A DNA stretch of 64,000 nt from NCBI RefSeq assembly GCF_964030845.1, contig NZ_OZ034983.1:1302001-1366000 (forward strand). The letters run 5' to 3'. The position numbers and the translations under genes are program-made. The stretch comes from Candidatus Fukatsuia endosymbiont of Tuberolachnus salignus. GTDB taxonomy: Bacteria; Pseudomonadota; Gammaproteobacteria; Enterobacterales; Enterobacteriaceae. Shown here in pieces: positions 52,372 through 61,385 of the stretch (positions are counted from its first letter, which is position 1; each line of letters starts with the position of its first letter). Below the pieces are notes generated by a model. The model saw nothing but the letters and a program-made list of their open reading frames with translations, made no database searches and had not been told where the DNA came from.

Positions 52372-53766
52372 ATGCCAGGTAACGTATCACATTCATCCCA
52401 AACTAATCATATACAAAATTTCTCTTCTTCGTCGGAGAGGCAATCTGACAAACTGCCATTTTCACAAGAATTCCGGTCCGTAGATAATACACCACTCTCA
52501 CCGGAATCCATGGCTACTTTCCATCGAGACCATCCAAGTGTTGTTAACGGTATTCGCCTTCCTATTAAAATGCAAATGATTGCATGCAACTTAATAAATA
52601 TAATAAGAAAACTTAACGATAAAGCTTACTCCTCGGACCAAACAAATTATACCGTACAAAAGGAAATCAAATTAAAAGCATTAACGACAGAGGAGGTTAT
52701 ATAACTATTGGTAGTTGATAACTTCAAATCGGAATATTTTCTATCTTTAGGAGCCGAGACGCTAACCATAATTGTTAAAGAACTTTCTAGAAGGTCTGAA
52801 GAAATTTCATCAACCATTTTTACAAATAATAATAATGAGAATACTCAAATATATCCCTGTCTTCCTACAGATTATCAAACTAGTGCAACAGATGTACCTG
52901 CTTTTCATAAAGGTTTTGTAGGATCGAGTACGCACGGAGATTATCGTTATCATCCTTATAGTAGATCGCTACGTTTTGTGTCTCAAGTGGCAAATCCACA
53001 CACACATGATCTACAAACCAGTTCCTTATATACGGTAGAGACAACTACCCCAAAGCAAAATGAATCCGGGAATATGGTTTCTAAAACTCTAGATGAACCT
53101 TTTAAAGGTTTATCAAAGGTCCAGGAATTGGAACAGTGTAAAAAAGATAGAATCAGTTCTATGGCATTAAAAATCTTGGATATAAAAAAACAATCTCTTT
53201 GTCAAGGAAATACTAAACAAGTACTCCCCAGGGAAGCAGTATTAACGGAGGATAATATAAACAATGTTATAAATAAATTACTAGCTAATAACCTAGATCC
53301 AAAAGAATTGTTGCCGTTGGGGTCTGATAAATTAAACACTATTTTTTTAGAACTTGCGAAAAGGGGTGGAAAGGAACCATCAGTCCTGTGTAAAGAATTT
53401 GAGAATTATTTAACGAGCCGCTCAAGTAGAGATGAATTAATAGCTGAATTGCCGAAAGGACAAGATGAAGAGCAGATACTATCTCAGAAAATTCCTAAGA
53501 TGAATGAAAGTTTGAATGCGTACAGTCTAGAAGAGCAATTCAGTATTTTGAAAGACTGGTCTCAGGAAATTATTAAGTGTCAGGATGGACGTAATCTAGA
53601 TATAATTACATCTCCAACCCTATTTAAGTTATTTTTTTGCAAATTAACAGAAAAAAACATTCCATCCTTTACCAAGATGGCATTCTATTTAGGTGTATCT
53701 AGAGAGAAAGAGAATTCTGCCGAAATATTATTCCACAGTTACAATAGTGGACAATTCTATATATAA
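52372..53766 (+). pseudogene. Effector-like cargo gene with an in-frame stop
   Basis: One frame runs from ATG 52372 to 53766 with a single TAA at 52702-52704. The first 110 codons are Ser-rich (MPGNVSHSSQTNHIQNFSSS). The part after the stop opens at a TTG. A repeated module supports continuity: KALTTEEVI*LLVVDNFKS through LSLGAETLTIIVKELSRRSE is matched by AVLTEDNINNVINKLLANNL through LPLGSDKLNTIFLELAKRGG, so the stop lies inside module 1. The gene is AT-rich and on the strand opposite to the phage genes, between the Q-like gene and holin. No enzyme motif is seen; the effector role is inferred. Confidence 0.6.
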
Positions 53767-53964
53767 ATTAATCCTTTTGACTGGAATTAAGGCATTATAG
53801 AGTAAGTAGATAGTTACTCTTTCTCGAAATGTGGCCGTGATGTGAGAGTAAAAAACATTTTACACGTTCGTTTTTTCTGTTGATATCCGAGCTACCAATC
53901 TCGGTAGCCGATTTCACGGTTACGAGATCAATGTCGCTCCGAGTACTTATTATAATCAAAGGCG

Positions 53965-53993
53965 AAAACCCCGACAGCGAAGGTCAGGGTTTT
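53965..53993 (+). terminator. Possible intrinsic terminator
   Basis: AAAACCC-CGAC / GTC-AGGGTTTT forms a hairpin with one mismatch and a T-rich end. It lies about 200 bp after the effector-like gene and about 80 bp after the Q-like gene on the other strand, so it could serve both. The rest of 53767-54072 has no convincing gene. Confidence 0.4.
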
Positions 53994-54072
53994 ACGGTTG
54001 TTCGTTATCAATACATAGACACGGCAGGGTACCCTGCAATCATTGCTCATTTGCTCTTTTCAGTCAATAGCA

Positions 54073-54561
54073 TTACGCCACTTTTTTAATTTTATCGACA
54101 CGTTTACGACTTTTAAATGCCTGTTCGAGGGAAGGATGGAGTAGATACAGACTTTCTTCGAGTATTTGATCAATTTCCCTACGGCAGGTAGCCAGTGAGG
54201 GGGTTTTAAATCGGTTGCCCCCTCGTGTGCTGATATTGCGCGGTATAGCGGCTTTCTGGCTATAAACCGCTATCGAATAACGGGAAAGGCGTTGTACGTA
54301 GTAACTGAGCAGGATGCCAAAAGCCTGGTTATCCACCGGTATCACCGTATCCACCACCCGAGAAATCAACAACCCGTCATCATCATTACACATTGGCCTG
54401 GTAGGACTTTCTTGTGGCTTTTTTGTCGCCATACAGTGGGCGATGAGGCTGCTCTGTGGCTTCTCCAATCGACCGCTGTATACCCAGGCTCCCCAGCATT
54501 CCAACCAGCTGTTAACCCAGTGATACTGCTCATTATTGAGCCTAAGTTGTGTGACGTTCAT
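54073..54561 (-). CDS. Phage antitermination Q-like / late regulator
   Basis: A 162-residue protein (MNVTQLRLNNEQYHWVNSWL, ECWGAWVYSGRLEKPQ, AFGILLSYYVQRLSRYSIAV, TPSLATCRREIDQILEESLY). The order RusA, this gene, lysis cassette, and the helical character with a LxxYYVxxxS core, fit the DUF1133/Q group controlling late transcription. It overlaps rusA by 4 bp. The terminator-like hairpins in the late operon make an antiterminator useful. The exact family is uncertain. Confidence 0.65.
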   Translation of the reverse strand: MNVTQLRLNNEQYHWVNSWLECWGAWVYSGRLEKPQSSLIAHCMATKKPQESPTRPMCNDDDGLLISRVVDTVIPVDNQAFGILLSYYVQRLSRYSIAVYSQKAAIPRNISTRGGNRFKTPSLATCRREIDQILEESLYLLHPSLEQAFKSRKRVDKIKKVA

Positions 54562-54921
54562 GCTGCCTCCTGTTCCGTTATGATTATTTCCATCCTGCCG
54601 CCTTTTACCTGTTCACCCCGAATGATGTGTAGGTCATCAATCACACTGTCATCGGCAATCATGCCTGCGTGTACTAACGCATCCAGCGGTGCCTTTAGCA
54701 GGTTATCTAAATCGCGTTTCCTACGGTCTGGGACATGAACTCGTACCCTTGACACGAAGTTTACTTTTTAGGCACAGGGTAAGCCCCTTACGTACAATTA
54801 ACGCAATAACCTCGGTACGGTACTGCCTGCCCTGTTTGCTGATGTAATGTCGGCCTCTGGCATGTCGCCAATAGGTATTCACTGTCGGCGGGTAAGGCAG
54901 CACTATTCGATATTCATTCAT
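54558..54921 (-). pseudogene. rusA: RusA-type Holliday junction resolvase, frameshifted
   Basis: Two overlapping frames form one 121-codon gene. 54921 to about 54760 encodes MNEYRIVLPYPPTVNTYWRH and HYISKQGRQYRTEVIALI. About 54755 to 54558 encodes VHVPDRRKRDLDNLLKAPLD, GMIADDSVIDDLHIIR and KGGRMEIIITEQEA. The conserved acidic RusA motif D-R-R-x-R-D-x-D-N-L is intact in the second frame. The length of 364 bp is not a multiple of three. The indel probably lies near CCTAAAAAGTAAAC (about 54764-54777). Confidence 0.82.
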
Positions 54922-54955
54922 GTTTCATCTGTCTCTACTGGCGCCGGTTGATGTG

Positions 54956-55828
54956 TTATGCCGTCCTGACCCGATAGCTCTCCCAGGTAAACGCCAAAGT
55001 ACAACCGCCACCTTCGTTCATTCTGTCCAGTACTCGCTCACCGAGGTAAGTCGTTAAGTCTTCTTTCGGCAAATTGCTCAGCAGCAGCGTCGGTTTCATG
55101 TTTTCATAGCGGGTGTTGATGATTTCAAATAAAATCAGCTTTTCGGCCTCACTGCCAAACTGCACACCGATTTCATCGATAATCAACATGTCGACACCGG
55201 TGTAGTGCTTAATCACCTCGGATTCGGTTTGGGTGGCGTCTTTCGCCCAGGTGCTCTTGACCTCTCGAGTAATACGTAGCGCGGATGTCAGAACAACCGA
55301 GGCGTGGTGTGTCGTAATGATGTGTTTAGCAATCGCAACCGCCAGATGATTTTTTCCTGTCCCGGGTTTGCCGCACATCACCAACCCACCGCCTTGCGCT
55401 AAACGCTCATGCCATTTTTGTGCATAGGCCTGGCATACCTTCTGGCAACGCAAGGATTCAGCATTAATCGGCTGATAAGACTCAAAACTGGCAGTGGTAA
55501 AGCGCGCAGGGATACCCGTCTGGCTCAGCAAATTTTTAATCAATTGGGCCTGATTTCGCTGCTGGTCTGAGGCGATATTCTTTTTCAATACGGTGATTTT
55601 TTCGTGTAAACACGCCGGACAGTCCGTTTTCTGTTGCACGTTGGCAAAGCCCTGCAGGGTTCGACAGCGTTGTTCAAAAGCCCCGTGTTGTGGGCAGAGG
55701 ACCTCTGCTACATCAACCCGAACCCCTGCTATTTCCTTCAGCGGGGCACGGGCACTTTTCAACCGGTCTTCAAGAAAAGTGAGGTCTTGCTGCTGACGCG
55801 AATTTTCTATTTTTTCAATGACATTCAT
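54956..55828 (-). CDS. DnaC-like helicase loader
   Basis: A 290-residue AAA+ ATPase loading the host helicase at the phage origin. A zinc-finger-like N-terminus (VLCPQHGAFEQRC...DCPACLHEK) is followed by Walker A GKPGTGKNHLA, Walker B MLIIDEIGVQ and sensor residues in LLLSNLPKEDL. MNEGGGCTLAFTWESYR is typical of the C-terminus. The start at 55828 (MNVIEKIENS) is preferred; the open frame upstream overlaps the initiator gene. It is 4 bp downstream of that gene. Confidence 0.88.
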   Translation of the reverse strand: MNVIEKIENSRQQQDLTFLEDRLKSARAPLKEIAGVRVDVAEVLCPQHGAFEQRCRTLQGFANVQQKTDCPACLHEKITVLKKNIASDQQRNQAQLIKNLLSQTGIPARFTTASFESYQPINAESLRCQKVCQAYAQKWHERLAQGGGLVMCGKPGTGKNHLAVAIAKHIITTHHASVVLTSALRITREVKSTWAKDATQTESEVIKHYTGVDMLIIDEIGVQFGSEAEKLILFEIINTRYENMKPTLLLSNLPKEDLTTYLGERVLDRMNEGGGCTLAFTWESYRVRTA

Positions 55829-55832
55829 CACA

Positions 55833-56711
55833 TTACCCTTCCATCCACGCCGGAAATACCGTGGTGCCGTAGTCTTTTTTGGCGAAGCGGTCGCCAGAAA
55901 CCCGTTTGAAGGTGGTGCCATCCACTGCCCGTTTGTTCTGGTAATTCAGTTTCTGACTGGCGGTGCAAAACCAGCTTTTAGGCGTGTCGTGACGAAACTC
56001 TAAATCCAATCGTGTCAGCTCGTAGACCAAGTCCAAATGCGGGAATAGCGTTTGCCAGCTGTCGAAATCTTGCGGGGTCAGGCGGATTATCTTCCCTTCG
56101 AAGGCGTAACGGCTCGCTAGGCTGGTCTGAGTGTCAACGTGAGGGGAATTACGCTGAGCAGGAAAACAGTCAGGGTGGGGGATGGGGTCTTCTCGCTTGG
56201 CAGGACACTCATCGACTTTGATTGCACAAATTTTGCTCGCAGTTGGGGTGTTAGGTTCTATGACAGGTTCTATGACTGGTTCAAAAGAATGACTGATTCT
56301 GGGTGTTCCTGATTCACCCCTTCCTGGTGTTCCAGATGCGCTACCCCGTGTGCCAGATACTCCACCCAGCGTTCTTGATTCACCAGGAGGTGAACCTGTA
56401 TCCTCCCCGGGTGACTTATTTTCACCCTTCACTTTTGGGGCATTGTTTAACGTCAAATGATAAACATTCGATTTATTCACGCCCTGCTCATTTTTACGAT
56501 ATTCAATCCACAGCAAGCCGTCTACTGCCAACTGGTGAAGATGTTTTTGTACCGAGCGATCTGTCATTTCACACTGATGAGCGATATAGGGCACTGACGG
56601 CCAGCATTCGCCTTGGTCGTTGGCATTATCAGCCAATTTGAGTAAAATCAGTTTTCTCAGCGGATTCCCCACTTTGATACTCATGGCGTGTGTCATTAAT
56701 TTCATACTCAT
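55833..56711 (-). CDS. Phage replication initiator (O-like, helix-turn-helix)
   Basis: A 292-residue protein. The N-terminal winged-helix domain (LRKLILLKLADNANDQGECW, PSVPYIAHQCEMTDRSVQKH, LHQLAVDGLLWIEYRKNEQG) is followed by a low-complexity Gly/Ser/Pro linker (about 105-140) and a C-terminal domain (LTPQDFDSWQTLFPHLDLVY) probably contacting the loader. In lambda the origin lies within the corresponding linker. The linker DNA here (about 56300-56400) is repetitive, but I could not define iterons. The frame is intact. Confidence 0.8.
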   Translation of the reverse strand: MSMKLMTHAMSIKVGNPLRKLILLKLADNANDQGECWPSVPYIAHQCEMTDRSVQKHLHQLAVDGLLWIEYRKNEQGVNKSNVYHLTLNNAPKVKGENKSPGEDTGSPPGESRTLGGVSGTRGSASGTPGRGESGTPRISHSFEPVIEPVIEPNTPTASKICAIKVDECPAKREDPIPHPDCFPAQRNSPHVDTQTSLASRYAFEGKIIRLTPQDFDSWQTLFPHLDLVYELTRLDLEFRHDTPKSWFCTASQKLNYQNKRAVDGTTFKRVSGDRFAKKDYGTTVFPAWMEG

Positions 56712-56721
56712 TGTCTATTCC

Positions 56722-56887
56722 CTATGCCGCGTTTGTGATCGTTTTCAATAAGCCTGCTTCACATAGCTTTTTTGTTAGCCACGCTTGGCCCTTGCCGGTC
56801 AGTAGCGGGGTGAAGGTGATTTTCATCCCGTGCTCCGTCTCGATGGGCGTTTCTCTGAAGGTGAAATAGTCCCGCTCCAGGTACTCC
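56722..56887 (-). pseudogene. Phage antirepressor C-terminal fragment
   Basis: The frame EYLERDYFTFRETPIETEHG, ITFTPLLTGKGQAWLTKKLC ends at TAG 56722. It matches the C-terminal (KilAC-like) end of phage antirepressors. The rest of the gene is missing beyond the IS630 end at 56890, where unrelated terminase sequence follows. Confidence 0.65.
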
Positions 56888-56889
56888 TA

Positions 56890-57774
56890 TGGCTGTAGCC
56901 GTATAAATTGATTCAAAATAAAGGGTCAGAAAAGAGAGTGTCGATATCGCATTGTCGTTTCCTACGAAGGGCTTTAGCCTGAGCCCATTTGTGCTCAATC
57001 GGGTTGAGGTCAGGAGAATACGTCGGGAGATATTCCAGAATAAAACCAGATTTTTGTCTAGTAGACTGGATATCCTGGCGTTTGTGAAAGCTCACATTAT
57101 CCATCACGATAACAGCCCCTTGAGGGATTTTTGGCAGTCAGTCTTGGGTTACCCACGCATGAAAAATATCGCTATTGATATTGTATTCAAAGGCACAAAC
57201 GGTGGTTAATTTTCCGTTAAGCTGAGCGCCAATGACATTGGTACATGCTTTAGCGTGCCAATCATGTTGACCGTAACACCGCTTACCTTTAGCTCAATAG
57301 CCGTAGAGGCGGGGCATGTCATGAGCAAAACCGCTTTCATCAACGTAAATAATAGGGGTCTCGCTGGCTTCATAGGCCTGGATCTTGATCTGAAAATCTT
57401 CTCGGGATTGGGCGTTGGCTTTTGGATGATAAAATGTTTTTTTTATAGCTAAACCCTGCCCGTTTCAACGCATGGCAGATACCTCTAGCGCTCACTCCCA
57501 TACGTTGGGCTCGCTCGTATTGAGACGCGTCAGGGTAGGTTTCCACATCAAGAATCAACGCCGCTCGAGCTATTTTACTGGCGGGTTTATCACGTGTCAG
57601 ACAAGGTTCTATTCGTTTAGCCCAGCGCATCAGACTTGCGGTCCCAATACAAAAACGTGTGGCCGTTTGGGCATATGTAAGCTTTTCTTGCTCTTTAATA
57701 GCCAATACATGTTGGCGAAATTTTAATGGATAAGTCATCTTGAAATTATACATCAATTTATACAGCCTACGCTA
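56890..57774 (-). mobile_element. IS630-type element, 885 bp, copy 2 (junction copy)
   Basis: Reverse orientation; TA at 56888-56889 and 57775-57776. The left flank is an antirepressor fragment of P1 and the right flank is the terminase gene of P2, so the two sides do not belong together. ORF A is at 57370-57756; the DDE part has the same two TGA codons as the other copies. It is probably the product of recombination between two copies. Confidence 0.88.
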
Positions 57775-57776
57775 TA

Positions 57777-58298
57777 GGAGTAGGCGATGCCACGGTTATC
57801 TGGTTTGTCCGTGAAGTCGGCAGTGAATTTCACCTGATGGATTATTACGAAAACAGTGGCGAAGGCCTACGGCATTACATGCAGGTATTGAAAGCCCGCG
57901 CCTATCACTACGGTGAACATTGGGCACCACACGATATTGATAATCGAGAATTGGCTGGCGACGGCAAAAGCCGTCGGCAACTGGCTTACGAAGGTTATGC
58001 GCTGGACGGTGACATTTACCGCATCAATTTCAAGGTAGTCCCCCGATTGCGTGTCGATGAAGGCATTGAATCGGTACGCGAAATCCTGCCACGTTGTGCG
58101 TTTGATAGCGTGACCTGTGAACAAGGCCTCAGCCACCTGGAGCGCTACCGCAAAGCCTGGGATAACCAGTACGGCTGCTGGAAAGACAAACCGTTGCACG
58201 ATGCCAGTTCCCACGCCGCCGATGCCTTTCGTTATTTTGCCGTCGCCAAAAGAAATCACCGTCAGCTTCGGGGGCAAGTGACACCATTAAGAATGTAG
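57777..58298 (+). pseudogene. Terminase large subunit, C-terminal fragment (second prophage)
   Basis: The frame from GVGDATVIWFVREVGSEFHL to RGQVTPLRM is nearly identical to the last 173 codons of the gene at 48375-49865. The first two thirds are missing, replaced by IS630 copy 2. The insertion point falls in TTAGGAGTAGG, where the intact copy has the TA. Confidence 0.9.
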
Positions 58299-58324
58299 AG
58301 GAGAATACCATTAGCGCGGTATCA

Positions 58325-58615
58325 TCAGGCTGACAGTGCTTTTAGTACATGCGTCGGATCGTTATCAATGGCTCGTAATAAAGCTTTAGCTGGGCCTGTG
58401 GGTTCACGTCGTCCCTGTTCCCAGTTACGTAACGTGCCCACATTAACAGCCAGTAACCGAGCAAACCCGCTTTGAGTCAAACCGGTTGCCTGTCTGATAG
58501 TTTTTACCTTGACATTACTGCAAACAGTTTCACGAGAAGGAGAGGCATTACCCTCGATAATGTTGTTCATCTGCTTCATGCTTTCGGTTAATCGAGAAAA
58601 GAGTTTTTTATCCAT
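58325..58615 (-). CDS. HTH antitoxin (NadS/HigA-like)
   Basis: A 96-residue Cro/C1-type antitoxin (MDKKLFSRLTESMKQMNNII, TIRQATGLTQSGFARLLAVN, VGTLRNWEQGRREPTGPAKA). The HTH QSGFARLLAVNVGTLRNWEQ is typical of antitoxins that follow a RelE-fold toxin and repress the operon. The toxin gene ends 2 bp upstream. It is placed between terminase and portal genes, on the strand opposite to them; the first prophage has nothing here. Confidence 0.88.
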   Translation of the reverse strand: MDKKLFSRLTESMKQMNNIIEGNASPSRETVCSNVKVKTIRQATGLTQSGFARLLAVNVGTLRNWEQGRREPTGPAKALLRAIDNDPTHVLKALSA

Positions 58616-58617
58616 TG

Positions 58618-58929
58618 TTACCACCTTTCATTCAGAATACGTAATACTTTTTTTTCATCCGTACTTAAGTCGTCTTTTATCCCTTTTTTGTAAATCAGCA
58701 ACAACCTGATGTGAGACACAGCGACCTTATGATAGTAAATAATTCTAACACCACTGCGCTTACCTTTACCTTTTGCCGCCCAGCGTACTTTACGTAATCC
58801 GCCAGTATGTGTAATGACATCGCCGACTTCTGGATTATCAGTAAGATATTGTTGTAATTCCCGATACTCATCGTCGCGAAGTAATGCTTTGCAATCTTCT
58901 GTGAATATATCGGTTTCAATAAAAATCAT
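58618..58929 (-). CDS. RelE/HigB-family toxin
   Basis: A 103-residue ribosome-dependent or RelE-fold toxin (MIFIETDIFTEDCKALLRDD, EYRELQQYLTDNPEVGDVIT, GGLRKVRWAAKGKGKRSGVR, IIYYHKVAVSHIRLLLIYKK). The basic strand RKVRWAAKGKGKRSGVR with YY is the active-site region of this family. Toxin-first order fits HigBA-type pairs. The frame is intact. The promoter should lie in 58930-59027. Confidence 0.9.
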   Translation of the reverse strand: MIFIETDIFTEDCKALLRDDEYRELQQYLTDNPEVGDVITHTGGLRKVRWAAKGKGKRSGVRIIYYHKVAVSHIRLLLIYKKGIKDDLSTDEKKVLRILNERW

Positions 58930-59027
58930 TGTTTATACGTCATTGGTGTACTGTAAACACAGTGTACAGATTAAAATGACGACGTCAATCCGATATATGG
59001 CGCTATTTTATTCTCTGGAAAGCTATT

Positions 59028-59581
59028 ATGTTCGATATTTCCACCCCCCATCTCGACTACCCCAGCCTGCTGGCCGCCTGGGATATTAACGATGCCCTGA
59101 TGGGTGGCACGTTATGCCTACGGCAACAGGGTGAAACTTATTTACCGCGCTGGACGAATGAAGATAAACACAGCTATCAGCAACGTCTCTCCGTCGCCAC
59201 GCTGCTGCCGGCTTACGAGGAAACCCTCAAAAATAACTTAGGTCGTGTTTTTTCAGAACCCACCCAATTGAGTGAGTCCACCCCGGTCGTGATGGTCGAG
59301 TACTGCCAGGATATAGATTTGCTGGGCAACCGACTGGATGTCTGGGCGCAAGCGTATTTTAGTCTGGCGCTGCAATACGGCGTGGCACATGCGCTGGTTG
59401 ACTACCCCCGTGTGGAAGCATTGAAAACCCGTGCTGAGGAAAAAGCCCGTGGCGCCCGTCCCTATGCGGTGTTGATTAATCCCCGTCAGGTCATCGGCTG
59501 GCAATCCAGCCACCAGGGAGGGCCGGTCCAGCTGACAGAACTGCGGATTAAAGAAGAGATTGTCGTCGAGACCGCCCCTTA
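59028..59581 (+). pseudogene. Portal protein, N-terminal fragment (second prophage)
   Basis: A near-identical copy of the portal at 46956-48332 with a few substitutions (for example FDIS for SDIS and VVMVEYCQDI for AVIVEYCQDM), ending at VVETAPY, where IS630 copy 3 is inserted. The remaining part starts after 60468. Confidence 0.9.
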
Positions 59582-60466
59582 TGGCTGTAGCCGTATAAAT
59601 TGATTAAAAACAAAGGGTCAGAAAAGAGAGTGTCGATATCGCATTGTCGTTTCCTACGAAGGGCTTTAGCCTGAGCCCATTTGTGCTCAATCGGGTTGAG
59701 GTCAGGAGAATACGTCGGGAGATATTCCAGAATAAAACCAGATTTTTGTCTAGTAGACTGGATATCCTGGCGTTTGTGAAAGCTCACATTATCCATCACG
59801 ATAACAGCCCCTTGAGGGATTTTTGGCAGTCAGTCTTGGGTTACCCACGCATGAAAAATATCGCTATTGATATTGTATTCAAAGGCACAAACGGTGGTTA
59901 ATTTTCCGTTAAGCTGAGCGCCAATGACATTGGTACATGCTTTAGCGTGCCAATCATGTTGACCGTAACACCGCTTACCTTTAGCTCAATAGCCGTAGAG
60001 GCGGGGCATGTCATGAGCAAAACCGCTTTCATCAACGTAAATAATAGGGGTCTCGCTGGCTTCATAGGCCTGGATCTTGACCTGAAAATCTTCTCGGGAT
60101 TGGGCGTTGGCTTTTGGATGATAAAATGTTTTTTTTATAGCTAAACCCTGCCCGTTTCAACGCATGGCAGATACCTCTAGCGCTCACTCCCATACGTTGG
60201 GCTCGCTCGTATTGAGACGCGTCAGGGTAGGTTTCCACATCAAGAATCAACGCCGCTCGAGCTATTTTACTGGCGGGTTTATCACGTGTCAGACAAGGTT
60301 CTATTCGTTTAGCCCAGCGCATCAGACTTGCGGTCCCAATACAAAAACGTGTGGCCGTTTGGGCATATGTAAGCTTTTCTTGCTCTTTAATAGCCAATAC
60401 ATGTTGGCGAAATTTTAATGGATAAGTCATCTTGAAATTATACATCAATTTATACAGCCTACGCTA
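59582..60466 (-). mobile_element. IS630-type element, 885 bp, copy 3
   Basis: TA duplications at 59580-59581 and 60467-60468. Unlike copy 2, both flanks are the same gene (P2 portal), so it is a simple insertion. ORF A is at 60062-60448. It differs from copies 1 and 2 by very few bases and has the same internal TGA codons. Confidence 0.9.
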
Positions 60467-60468
60467 TA

Positions 60469-61291
60469 CCGCCAACAGAAAATCGCACAAATCCGCAAAC
60501 TGACGCCCGGTCGGGTTGAACTCTACCGTAAAATCAGGCAAGCCGATGGCAGGGAAACCTGGATACTGCACGACAGCTGGGCCACCTCTTGCCCGCGTAT
60601 TCCGCTGGTCACGTTGTACAGCAAACGCACCGGTTTTATGTGTGGCGCCCCGCCGCTATTGAATCTGGCGTTACTCAATATCAAACATTGGCAAAGTCAG
60701 AGTGAGCAAGACAATATTTTGCATGTGGCCCGGGTGCCCATCCTCAATGTGTTTGGTCTTGAAACCGGCGAAAAGTTGACCATTGGTGCCTCAAGCGCGA
60801 CACACTTTACTGACCGCACCAAACAGGGCAGTGCGTACACCGAACATTCGGGCGCCGCCGTAGGAGCAGGCAAAGAGGCACTGACGGATTTGGTCGAGCA
60901 GATGCGTCAAGCCGGTGGCAAGCTGTTGCGCAGTCAAAACAGTAGCACCAAGACCCTCGACCAAGTGAGCGAAGAGCGCCTACAAGAACAATCCCCGCTC
61001 TACACCCTGTCTAACTCGCTAGAAGATGCCCTCGATACCCTGTTGCAACTGATGGCAGACTGGTCAGGCGAAAAAGACGGCGGCAAGGTGGACATTCGCA
61101 CCGAGCTTGAAACCACCCAGCAAGCCTTCAATGCCCCGGCCGCCCTGGCGATACAGGCACTGCGGCAAGGCGGGGATATTCGTCAGGTGGATGCCATCCG
61201 CGCCTTACAGGCACTGAACCTTATTGATGCCGATGCCAACCCGGAAACCCTGTGTGATGAACTTAACAATTTGCCACCGGATTTACTGTAA
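60469..61291 (+). pseudogene. Portal protein, C-terminal fragment (second prophage)
   Basis: This continues RQQKIAQIRKLTPGRVELYR after the IS and runs to the normal end CDELNNLPPDLL. Excision of the IS with one TA would restore the full 458-codon portal. Confidence 0.9.
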
Positions 61292-61385
61292 CGCCCGCGT
61301 GGCATCGTGAGGTGACGCGCAGGCTGTATAAAAACACCCCGTTATCCTCATGCCATCAAACCGGTTTTTCTATTAAGGGGTTACC

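Noticed and set aside
53880..54089. 69-residue plus-strand frame after the effector-like pseudogene
   Set aside because: It overlaps a terminator-like hairpin and the Q-like gene 3' end and has no protein-like pattern.
56290..56420. Replication origin iterons inside the initiator gene
   Set aside because: The DNA is repetitive (it encodes a Gly/Ser/Pro linker), but I could not define equal-spaced repeats, so no origin is claimed.
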